From Euptelea pleiosperma (Eukaryota; Streptophyta; Magnoliopsida; Ranunculales; Eupteleaceae): a stretch of 64,000 bases of DNA. Below the pieces are notes generated by a model. It was not told the origin of the DNA. It saw nothing but the letters and a program-made list of their open reading frames with translations, and searched no databases. This document shows positions 54,613-64,000 of the stretch, one piece after another. Made by a program: the position numbers and the translations under genes. How positions within the stretch are numbered: the first letter of the stretch is position 1; every line of letters begins with the position of its first letter. The DNA lies in assembly GCA_035048495.1 (NCBI GenBank), contig CM068545.1, positions 19,874,741 through 19,938,740 of the forward strand, written 5' to 3'.

Positions 54613-56450
54613 GATCTACAAAAGTTATTTTACGACTTTTATCAAGATTATGATATTTTAGTGACAATATCTACAAAAGTTATTTTATGATTATTGTCAA
54701 GGTTCTAGCATTTTAGACTTTAAAATATGTTAGAACTCTGAATGCATGCAATTTGACACCAAAACATCAATAAAGTGACAACAATGAAAGATGGTGTAAC
54801 AAAAAATACATGAAAGTGATGAAAGTATATGCAACGTGACATAAAGACATGGAAAAAGTGACAACAAAACATAGTAAATAAAATGATGACAAATACATAA
54901 GCAAAGTGACGATAAATCTTATTTAATTTAAAAATAATCACCTTTTGAGAGTCATAACTTTTGACTGTGATATCAAATTGAGATACTATTTTATTCGTTG
55001 AAAAGCTTTCACCAAGATCTGCAATAGTTATCTTATTATATTTGTCAAGATTAGACACTTTTGAATTCACAAATGCGTTAGAACCTTGAATATGCGCAAA
55101 CTGATGCTTGGATATTAGTAAAGTGACAATAATCACCATTTACGAAACATAACTTTTTACTTATATATCTATGAGAATCTATTTAATGCATTAGAAAGTT
55201 CTTTTCAAGGTCTACAATAAACATCTTATAAATTTTGTCAAGATTCGAATGCCTTTTGGCTTCGAAAAAGTGTTAGAACTCCAAATGCGTGCAAAGTAAT
55301 GTCAAGACATGAGTAAGTAGCGATAATCACATTTTGAATGACAATTTTTTACTCAAGTATTTAATTGTAAAATAATTTAATGCGTGAATTTTTTTTTTAT
55401 CAAGATCTACAAAAGTTATCTCACAACTTTTGTCAAGATTTTGCCTTTTTAAGCTTCAAAATGTGTAGGATTATAAATGCATGCAAAATGATACCAGGAC
55501 ATGAGTAAAACAATGCCAATTATATTTTAAGAGATAACTTGATGACAAGTACATATAAAATGTTGTCGAGACATTGGTAAAGTGACAAGACATGGATAAA
55601 GGTAAAGTAACGATGAATACATGCAAATTAATGTCAAATCTCGTTAGATTTAAAGAAAATCATTAAAGACAACATTTTTCTCAGATATTCAATTGAGATG
55701 TCATTTAACGTATTAGAAAGCTTTTTACAAGATCTACAACAATCGTCTCAGAAATTTTGTCAAGATTTTAACGTTTGGACTTGAAAATGTGATAGAACTC
55801 CTAGTGTGTGTAAAGTGACGTAAAACATGAGTAAAATGACAACAATCACTTTTTGACAAAACTTTTTACTCAAATATCTAATTGAGAAGAATTAATTGAA
55901 ATATTTTTTGAAGATCTACAAAAATTATTCATGACTTAGTCATGATTATGATGTTTTGGGCTTCAAAAATGTATTAGAACCTCGAATGTGTCCAAAGTGA
56001 CGCTAGGACATGATAAAAGTGACGATGATAACATTTTAAGAGACATGCCTTTTCATATCTAATTAATAAAAATCTGTTTAATGTGTTAGAATGCTTTCTC
56101 CACAATTTAAAAATATTATTCCATGACTCTTGTTAAGATTATAATGTTATGAGCAAAAATTTGTTACAACTCTAAAGCATGCAAAGTGATGGTAAGACAT
56201 TAGTAAAGTGGTGACAAAATTTAAAAAAGATGAGATGGTGATAAATACGTGAAAAGTGACACCAAGACATGTGTAAAGTGTCGACAATCATGTGTAAAGT
56301 AACAACAAGAAAATATGAAATATATAAATAAAGTAGGATATGTGGCCACACATACAATTTTCTACTACTAAAAGAAAAACTACAATGAAAATAACATAGA
56401 ACTAAAAAGTATACATATAAAATTGTTGCCATCATTTAATTAAATTTTTT

Positions 56451-57330
56451 GATCTTGTATGTGAAAACCCACTATATATTGAGGGTGTCAATGGGTTGGG
56501 TATGGTTCAAGTAATTCTTTTTGTAAGAATCGAGAGAGACAGATAGGATTCCTTGAGAAAGAGTTAAGAGAAGGTTATTTGAAAAAGTGTTAAGAGAAAG
56601 AGACGAGGGAGTTAAGAGAGCTCTTAAAGTTATATGAGAGTGAGTTAAGATCTTGTTGTTGTCGTTGAAAAAAAAAGTTGAGGGAAAGAGATAAGGATTT
56701 AAATGGGGTGTAAATTAGATATTTATCAAGTGGACAATAAAATAGGAAGGGCCAGGCTTTAATGAGTGTTACCCTAGCTAGACCCTTATTTAGAAGGATA
56801 TTGGGGCCTAATTTAACCTGAAATTTATACAAAAAACTCTCATTTTAGGGTTTCCAAAGGGCTAGGTTGGGCCAGGCCCGCTTACAATAGAGTTGCATCG
56901 ACACCCGTATAGGCAACACATGCGTTGGGCATGAGTGATTGTAGGAGTTTGTTGGAAGTAGCAAAATAAGAAAGTTTCAACCCAAAAGGTAGTTTGTAAG
57001 ATTAAGTTAGAGGAGCAAATTTATAAATTGTGGCAACTCAAGGCACAATTAAAATAAGTTGTTATTAAGGAACTACTTTGAAAATTAATATGGAAATAAT
57101 GTCATGGTAAGTAATTAGTGGTTATCAAGGGGTTGTATTAAAAATAAGAATGATGACACATATAAGTAATTAAGTACTTATCAAGGGTCTGTATTTAAAA
57201 TATAATTAATGGCACAAGAATGGAATGAGTACGTTTAAGGGGCATTTAATGAACCGATGCCTAACTTTTCCATTTTTTTGATAGGCAACTAATAGGTGCC
57301 TAGGTGAACGTGGTTGGCATATCTAAGTTT
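56451..57330. other. Intergenic, nothing recognised
   Basis: Repeated GTTAAGAGA words (56560-56650) and TTATCAAGGG.TGTATT words (57120-57200), but no defined element. Confidence 0.35.
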
Positions 57331-59540
57331 TAGCTTTAAAATAGTATAGGGAGTGGCACGTGCATTGCAGATGAGTGATTGTAGGGGTGTATTTTGGAAG
57401 TGACACGCTATTAGAGACCACTAACCATATGGAAGTTTGATCCACCCCTAGGTGGACCTAAATACCAAAAATCAGCTTGATTAGTGATTTCTAAGCATTT
57501 GATTGGAGTCATTTTTTGAAAGTTTGTCTTTCTTCTCTCCTAGATACCTAGAAGGGGGGTTGAATAGGTTTTTAGAATTAAACGCTTTAAACTAGCAGCC
57601 TAATTCAATAAATTAGATTTGCATACATTTGATATTGATTAACAATAATGATTGTCATAATCAAATATATCACAATGATATATTATTTCTATATCGCTTG
57701 TGCTAATCTAAACAGAGTGAAAATTAAATCAATCAATCACAATAAAAGTAATTTTAGCGTGGAAACCTTAGTTAAGGAAAATTACAGGACCACGTCCAGA
57801 CGGAAATTATTACTAACTTAAAAATTTTGAGTATACAAAGGTTACCTATGTAGCACTGTTTACCTATCGTCTGCTAATTGTCGGTGCGTCCACGTCCTTT
57901 AGCTCTACGCATTAAGTCCACGAGCACCCTTTCAATTATGAAACTTTTGCTGCTTGTTCAGTTTGTTATACCCCAAACCTACCGTCAATCAGTACACCCT
58001 GACCTTATTTATACTAACCAGAAGTGAATGATTCAGTACACCCTGTGATGTAGAACAAGTAGCGGATTCTTTCATGGAGCTTTTGGATTGTCAAAAGCTC
58101 AAACGGTACTAAGGGGACACATCGGGCATTAACAGACTTGATGAAAAATGGACGTAACAGGTATTAACAAAATTGTCAACAGTGTCAAAATCACACAAGG
58201 GTGGAGCTCTTGAAAGGAAACAATGAGATAAGCAATTATCACAACTTTGTTGTGATGTACGCTACTTTTCGGCCAAATTCCATCATTTAGGGGGTGAAAA
58301 CGGTAGTTTTGTTATTTTATGAAGTTTTTGTTCTAGTAATAACTTTGATTATAGAAGTCAGAATCACTCACCGTCAATTCTGACATGTTTCTAGGCGCCA
58401 GTATTATCAGTTTCCAAGCTTAGTTAGATTTTGTCATTTTTAGTAATTTTTCTCTTTTGTTTAGTTTCATACATTATATAAATTGTAAGCTGAAAGGTAA
58501 AGACAATTTTTTATCAATAAGATTTTGTGATTTAGCTCATTCGAGAGTTCTTTTCTGTTTGGTGGATTCCAAACCTTAAGATATTGACGTTGGTCTTATC
58601 TCCATATTGTTTCATACTGCGTCAACCTAACTCCTCGAAACTTAGCTCACAATGAATGAGACACAAGGGATATTTCTCTGACTTACTAGGATGGGTATTT
58701 AGGATAACCTAGGTAGACGAAATTAATCAAGCTTTATGAAGGAAGTATGAACTTTAAACTATGATTATGAGATAGGAAAACCTTCAATGAATAGAAAGGC
58801 TAAATGCTTTTTTTTCTCTATATGGGCTACACTAGAAAAATGCTCTAAAAGTTAGGAACTCTTTCTCTCGAAGATTAAGTCTCTTGGGTGATTGTATATT
58901 TTTGTGTGTTTCTATTAAGCCAAAGGATGACTTATTTATAGAAGAGAATAGCTCTAGAATCAAACAAGTGATGGGGTTCATGGGAACTTAAATTTTTGAA
59001 CTGAGTTGGCCACGTCTTCGTCCGTCCAATTGATTGGAGTTCAAGACCAATCAATTGGACTTCTACGAAAGATTATCTTCGTGTTTCCAATCGATTGGAC
59101 TGTCTGAGAAGTTTTGTCCCTTCTGTCCAATCGATTACACACATGGTCCAATCGATTGGACTTCCCCTTGGTTCATTTTTAATACTCATTTTAAAGTTTG
59201 AACTCAAGTCTTGTCCTATGACATAATTTTTAGTTAAGAGTGATGCATACCACAACATCCTCAAGGCCTCACTAAACTCGCATGTTCAGTTACAATGTGT
59301 TTTATATCATATGGAATTACACCAAAATAGAATATGAAAATATTCCTTATATTTTCATGGGTTGATTTTTAACTGTGGAGTTTAAGCATTATTTTGGGTA
59401 CAAAGATCCAAAGGTTTAAAATCACTAATCAAATTGACTTTTGGCATGTAGGTCCACTTAGGGATGGGCCAAACATTTGTACGGTCAGTGTTCTCTAAGT
59501 GTACCACGTGGTTCATATTGGTCAAGTGTATTGGACTTGC
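57331..59540. mobile_element. Dispersed MITE split by a ~1.8-kb LTR-like insertion
   Basis: Left half (to about 57515) reads CCTAGGTGGACC, AAAAATCAGCTTGATTAGTG and GATTTCTAAGC..TTGGAGTCATTTTT. Right half (from about 59353) reads ATTTTCATGGGTTGATTTT..GGTTTAAAATCACTAATC and CCACTTAGGGATGGGCC. An uninterrupted copy has these joined (7190-7340). ATTTT at both junctions may be a 5-bp duplication. Confidence 0.7.
57516..59352. mobile_element. Inserted LTR-like element, possibly a long solo LTR
   Basis: Begins near TGAAAGTTTGTCTTTC and contains CTAGAAGGGGGGTTGAATAG, GCGTGGAAACCTTAG..AATTACAGGACC and TTTGGTGGATTCCAAACC, tracts common in plant LTRs. No PBS, PPT or pol remnant is seen. At 59026-59162 it has five variants of CCAATCGATTGG. 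Family is not determined. Confidence 0.4.
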
Positions 59541-59859
59541 TTAAATAATTAATTAACCAAAACTTAAAATTATTTAAACATAACTCAATGCACAATTTTG
59601 GCCAATGACAAAACCACACCACCATACACTTTGATAATATCCATGGACCTTGGACCATGTGATCATTACTCTTTAATAATGGTATGTACGAATATATTTA
59701 ATGAACTTTTTATTTTTGTTTTTCTTTTAGAAAACATTGAATTTCAATACAAATAATAGATGCCACGTTGGTTTCCATACCAACGGTTAAAACCCACCAA
59801 TCTCGATCGTTGATTTTTGTCTACAAATTCACTAGGGATTTTTCAAATATCCATACTAT
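59541..59859. other. Intergenic, nothing recognised
   Basis: AT-rich spacer without supported features. Confidence 0.35.
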
Positions 59860-60330
59860 TATAGATCTCTAACGGTAACACATAATAACATGAATTGTGT
59901 GGGCCACACAATAACAAGAATTTGATAGAAATCATGTGGGCCCCAAACAAGAACGAAGGGTGATAGATCATGTGGGCACTACCTAATAACGAAGTTGATA
60001 GATCTTGTGGGCACTACCTAATAACGAAGTTGATAGATCTTGTGGGCCCCACATAAAAATGAAAGATTATATATTATGTGGGTCCTACATAATAATCGGG
60101 TTAATAGATCATGTGGGCCCCACATAATGATGAGTTGATAGATCATGTAGGCGTTGCATACAAACAAAGGATGATAGATCATGCGAGCCCAACATAACTA
60201 TAGAGTGGACCGCACATAGTAACTAGAGTTGATAGATCATGTAGGACCCACATGTTAACGGGCTCAATAAATCATGTGGGTCCCACGTAATAGAGGTGTG
60301 TCGATAGATCATACATATACTATATGTCTA
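59860..60330. repeat. Minisatellite, ~36-bp unit, about 11 copies
   Basis: Consensus roughly GATAGATCATGTGGGCCCC followed by ACATAATAACGAAGTT. Copies begin near 59931, 59968, 59997, 60032, 60065, 60102, 60137, 60170, 60229, 60266 and 60302. The third and fourth share their flanks almost exactly, indicating recent local duplication; others are diverged. Confidence 0.85.
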
Positions 60331-60683
60331 GTGGGCCCATACATTAGGTGGGCTAAGTCTATTGGAGGTGGAGGGTGAACCTTCAAGGCACACGTTGGTG
60401 CGTCTTTGAAAACTCAAGGGGGGAGGTGAACCTTCAAAGGTTCACTTTCGTGCGTCTTCAAGGTCCACTGTGTCTTCGAAGGTTTGTGCCTTGGTGTGAT
60501 CCAAACACTTGTTATTGATCAAGACTCGCACCTTCAGCCAAGACATGCGGCCAAAGACATGCTACCAAACGCACCCTAAGTGCTTTAGGTGGCATTTATA
60601 GGGCTTGGACGCCTAGAGCATAAATTGCCGGATAAATTTTTTTTCTAGTGGAGAGCAACAATTTTTTTGATTTACCACGTAGC
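60331..60683. other. Intergenic, nothing recognised
   Basis: A GAACCTTCAA..CACGTTGGTGCGTCTTTG block is partly repeated at about 60376-60465. No gene. Confidence 0.4.
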
Positions 60684-60691
60684 GTTTACAG

Positions 60692-60943
60692 CAAGGTTTA
60701 AAAAACGGCCGTTATTTTCTGTTATTTTTCAGTTCTAACGAAAATTACGACCGTTATTTTCTGAAAAATTTTGTGAAAAAAATTTTTCCGTTATTTTCCA
60801 TTTGAAATTCAAATTTTAAGCCATTTTTTCCGTTATTTTCCCATTTTTTTTCGTTTTCGCCCCCGAGCATTTTTTCGTTATAACGGAAAAACGGTAACGC
60901 CCCCAGTCCGTTATACCGTTATAACGGTCCCCTTTAAACCTTG
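60692..60943. mobile_element. hAT-like CAAGG MITE upstream of POLD3, perfect 8-bp TSD
   Basis: Starts CAAGGTTTAAAAAACGGCC and ends GTCCCCTTTAAACCTTG. GTTTACAG flanks at 60684-60691 and 60944-60951. Interior words CGTTATTTTC and CGTTATAACGG, in opposite orientation to the copy at 8829. Its right end is 257 bp from the POLD3 ATG. Confidence 0.93.
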
Positions 60944-61094
60944 GTTTACAGTGAACGTCGCGTGAACGTTGTGCCCAGCCCCAGTTTTGGCTTTAAAGTA
61001 GTCCAAGAAAAGATAAGAACCTCGCACTTTCGCACGAGATACAGAACAAGCACGTGCGGAGACGACCCCATAAAACCCCAAAACGCAGATAAAG

Positions 61095-61102
61095 GCGGGA
61101 AA
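61095..61102 (-). promoter_or_regulatory. E2F-type site TTTCCCGC
   Basis: The complement of GCGGGAAA is TTTCCCGC, a textbook E2F/DP site (consensus TTTSSCGC), 98 bp upstream of the POLD3 ATG. E2F sites are common in plant S-phase genes. Functional use is inferred. Confidence 0.65.
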
Positions 61103-61130
61103 GGGAACCCTTGAAAGGGTGAACTATTGT

Positions 61131-61138
61131 TTTCGCGG
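61131..61138 (+). promoter_or_regulatory. Second E2F-like site TTTCGCGG
   Basis: TTTCGCGG fits the relaxed WTTSSCSS form, 62 bp upstream of the ATG and 28 bp after the first site. It may lie in the 5' UTR, because the transcription start is not visible. Confidence 0.5.
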
Positions 61139-61200
61139 GCGAATCTTCTCGTCGATTTATCGTTTTTCCGGTTCAAGATCCGGTCGTTGTTGCCGGTAAA

Positions 61201-64000
61201 ATGGCGGGCGTCAGAACCCTAGATATTACTGGCGAGATCCAAGCTCTCGTTTCTGATAAGCTTCAAGTGGTATAAACAATCATCTATATTACTCCAGTTT
61301 CTTCTTTAATTCGTTGTTTGGTTTCCAATTTTGAAGCAAATTTCTGTAATTCTAGTGATCTGGTTTTCTTAACAACTATGTATCTTACTTGAATCTCTTC
61401 TGTGCAAAAGTTTGGATTACAGAGTATTTCTGGATCTATAAAACCTCTGTAGATATCGTGGGTTGTCGATCTATAGGTTAAAGGGTTGAGACCCACCACT
61501 TGTTGGGTCTCTCCCAGGAGATCTTTTATGCAAGAAATTGACCCCATTGCATAATCATGTCATAACCACTGAAAATCCGGTAAAATTGATGTTTACAATC
61601 AACCAATCAGGTTGGCTCTTGGCGTTGAGTGATCTCCTAGGTGGGTCCATCAAATGGTGGGTCCTACACGAGCTATGTATGCAGGTATAACGACGGTAGA
61701 CGTCCTTTGGATCTTCATCTACCCCATGGGTTGCATTATTGATCATGAACCTAAGCAATTTACAGGATGATGGCCGCCATTGAATTCTAAAGCTTTTGTG
61801 CTGTGGGCCCTTTTGCTCCTTATAGGATTATTTGGGTTTCTCTATACCTTCTATTGCATAATTTGAACTGTTTCTCATACGGTGCGGTTAGCTGTGTGTG
61901 CTCTCTTATTTGTATACTTGGTTGCATTGTTTACCTATCATGGTGATGGATTTCAATATCCAGCTTGTACAATGGAGCTAAAAAGTGGGTTCTTATGAGG
62001 TTTTCTGATCTTTTCTTCTCCTGTTGTGCATTGACCATTTTTTCAGAACATCTCGTGCTTATATTCTATGTAGTCTAGCTGTCTTTTGGTTTTTTATGCT
62101 TAAGGAAAATCTATTTGGGAATTATTGCTACCCTTTTTAAGTTGTAGAGCTTGTTAGCTGAAAAGTATGTTGGAGGCTGGAAATGTTTTAGCAACATCTT
62201 TGGTAAAATGACTTTACTGATCAGGTCTCTTACAAGTGGCTTAGTCGCAATTTTTCAGTTTCATCAAATGACGCGAAGAGGTAAGAATTGCCCTCATCTG
62301 AGTGTTTTATTGATGTTTACATTTTGGTTTTCTTATACTGCAATATGGCATGTTTAGGCTGCTTCAGGAGTTCGTTGCAAAGCATGGAAGTGGGTTTGAA
62401 GTAATATATACTTTGTCTGGGTGGTTAAAGAACAATCCTTCAATTTACCATATAAGGCTTGTTTCTGGGCTTAAGCTTGCAGGTTAGAGTATTTGCTAAA
62501 ATAAGACATAGTTTTACTTTTTTTGTTGATTTCTAGCTCTTTTTTACATAAGGGAGTAATGTTTTGGATGCAGCTTATAGTTTCTCTGACTATTAAGCAT
62601 TTCTTGGTTAGAAAGAAAATTTTAAAGCATTTTAATAAAATTTCTAAGCTTCTGTATTTTATTTTGGACTTCTTTAGTTATCTTTCAGATATTATTTGCA
62701 TTTTTCTAGATACGAATTTCGAGTACTTTTCAATTTATTTTATGAATGTCGAGAATGGTATTTCACTGGCTTTGGTTATAGATGTTATTCTCTTACATTT
62801 TATATAGAATTTTTCGGTATGGTAATAAATTTGTCCAGATATGAACCGTGCTTTTGGATCCATATCCTCAATTATGAATTCACAGAAGATATATAATTGC
62901 ATAATATCAAGAACCTATAAAATATATATATTTTTTGATAAGTAGACCCATAAAATATTTACCAGCTGGTTTGCTTCAAATATATGGCACACTGAAAGTT
63001 CCTCAGTGGAATTAACTCAAGCTCTTAAGATTTATTGTGGGGGGTCTCATGATGTAGCTCCCTGAGTAGTACCTTCAAACAATGTTTATTGGATTCCAAT
63101 ATGGAGTCACTGGCTGTTGCAAGTTGTCAACTAATCTTAATTGCTAGCCTTCTTGTGTTTACTAGTCTTGAAACTCTAATCCTCACTGCACTTGGTCAAG
63201 TATCTGTGTTAAATCTCATATAGGGAAATGTGTGTAACATCATAATTGACTTTCCACCTGAAGTTGCTTATATTACTAGCTTACTTCTCCATTGTAGAAA
63301 TTAAATAAGTCAAATAATTGAAACACATGAACTGTTTTCTTTTTATACATTTCTAAGGACCTCTGTTTAACTTGTATGCTTGCTGATGCTACATGGTATT
63401 ATATAATGTATAGCAATCAGGTCTTTGCATCTGCCAAATAAAGTGCAGATTCCATGTAATAGTTTACAGAACAATGTTATCACTGAACATTTTACAAGAT
63501 TTTCTGCATATTATCATTGAAAGTGGAACTTGATAGTCAGTGCATTGTCAACATAAAGAAAATGGAACTCTGGTGGGACTCATCTCTTGATTTTTGTGCA
63601 GAAGTCAAAGCGGAATTTGAAGATAATTGTTCAGTTCATGTCTATAGTGTGCAAGCATGCATCCCAAAGGATCCTGCAGCACTTTGGAATGCTGAATTTG
63701 TACAGGCAGAAGAGCTCTTTGATCAGCCCTCCACTGCAGATAACTGCTTGAGAGACAATAGGTGTGATTTGTGTTTTATTTTTCTGTATTTCGTACTTGC
63801 TTTTTGACATTGTTAGGCATGCCGCATTGATGCATATCGATGAGAAACCAAAAAGTTGTGGTATTATCCAGTGTAAAAGGCACCAGGCAACAGTGCTTCC
63901 CTGGGTTCCTGAACGTGTAAGCAGTCAATTATTTAATTATTTAATTTCATGAAAATTAAAAGAAAAAAAACTAATTTGTAAAAAATCAAATGAAAAGAAA
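61201..64000 (+). CDS. POLD3: DNA polymerase delta subunit 3 (POLD3/Pol32 family), 5' part
   Basis: Exons: 61201-61269, 62225-62280, 62358-62482, 63602-63761, and less surely 63817-63916; the gene continues past the window. The first four join in frame to about 136 codons: MAGVRTLDITGEIQALVSDK, then VVSYKWLSRNFSVSSNDAKR, LLQEFVAKHGSGFEVIYTLS, GWLKNNPSIYHIRLVSGLKL, EVKAEFEDNCSVHVYSVQAC and IPKDPAALWNAEFVQAEELF, ending CLRDNR. This is the N-terminal Cdc27/POLD3 domain, with the YKWLS motif and HVYS(V/I)Q block. The domain binds the polymerase delta B subunit; the PCNA-binding PIP box expected at the C terminus lies outside. Role: processivity of nuclear DNA replication and repair synthesis. E2F-like sites upstream fit an S-phase gene. 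Confidence 0.85.
63817..63916 (+). CDS. POLD3: Tentative fifth exon of POLD3
   Basis: Open from an acceptor ATTGTTAG to a donor GTAAGC and phase-compatible (AG|G), coding HAALMHIDEKPKSCG and on to VLPWVPER. The intron before it would be only 55 nt, short for plants, and family members usually continue differently after LRDNR. It may be an alternative exon or intron sequence. Confidence 0.35.

Larger units (their letters stand above)
53690..56450. repeat. Degenerate tandem array, units of roughly 190-330 bp
   Basis: A block order recurs: AAGAGACATAACTT..TCAAATATCTAATTGAGA, then TTAGAAAGCTTTT..CAAGATCTACAA, then GTTATCTCA.GACTTTTGTCAAGATT, then TTGGGCTTCAAAA.TGTGTTAGAACTC, then AATGCATGCAAAGTGA, then ACATGAGTAAAGTGACAA. 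GATCTACAA-type landmarks are near 53782, 54612, 54671, 55016, 55209, 55405, 55731, 55911 and 56105. Copies are strongly diverged. The array is interrupted at 53930-54600 by other repeats. Confidence 0.75.

Noticed and set aside
63517..63601. N-terminal extension MKVELDSQ... ahead of POLD3 exon 4
   Set aside because: It lies before the acceptor TTTTTGTGCAG at 63601; the preceding exon joins exactly to EVKAEFED in phase.
1..64000. CRISPR arrays, operons, bacterial or viral gene clusters
   Set aside because: Spliced plant genes and plant retroelements run throughout; tandem repeats lack CRISPR-like constant repeat and spacer lengths; no pararetrovirus or other viral gene was recognised.

Overview
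The window is nuclear DNA from a flowering plant. Genes are split by GT-AG introns, plant-type Copia, Gypsy, LINE, SINE and MITE repeats fill most of the sequence, and AT-rich spacers dominate. The look is that of a non-grass angiosperm with a repeat-rich genome; the species cannot be named from the sequence. There are no bacterial genes, CRISPR arrays or rRNA/tRNA genes.

Three host protein genes can be read, all on the + strand. (1) 16049-36802: a drug/metabolite-transporter superfamily protein (TPT domain, SLC35C2-like; Arabidopsis At1g06470 family), 11 coding exons including a 13-nt microexon, 501 codons. It is stretched to 21 kb by repeats in its introns. (2) 48161-51392: a secreted, cysteine-rich plant protein of unknown function (I believe the DUF7705 family), 4 exons, 504 codons. 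(3) 61201 to beyond the window end: the 5' part of DNA polymerase delta subunit 3 (POLD3), with two E2F-like sites just upstream.

Layout. 1-15000: no host gene; a graveyard of small DNA transposons, including a nest at 6705-9811 with several levels of insertion. 15050-36800: the transporter gene, with hAT-like, MULE, LINE, Copia and Helitron-like insertions in its introns, among them a complete Copia (27371-32039, antisense) with LTRs, PBS, PPT and a 5-bp target duplication. 38300-47800: a decayed Gypsy element (39531-45726, antisense) carrying a PIF/Harbinger-like MITE and a possible solo LTR, flanked at a distance by two copies of a ~630-bp host segment, one of which is the upstream region of the DUF7705 gene. 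51400-60700: MITEs, LINE scraps, a degenerate tandem array (53.7-56.4 kb), a MITE split by a ~1.8-kb insertion, and a minisatellite. 60692-60943: a MITE directly upstream of POLD3.

The most unusual signal is a tribe of small hAT-like elements. They share CAAGG...CCTTG-type termini and 8-bp target-site duplications, but their interiors are built from quite different short, often palindromic 'words' repeated with errors (CGTTATAACG, GAAATATTTC, TTTCGAAA). More patches with the same style but other words (GAGTCGACTC, CCTAGG, GGTACC-like, GTGTCGACAC-like) lie across the window. Separately, a MULE MITE group with GAGTAAAACTT termini has 9-bp duplications readable at base level. The genes do not form a pathway with one another; they are independent loci in a repeat-rich region.
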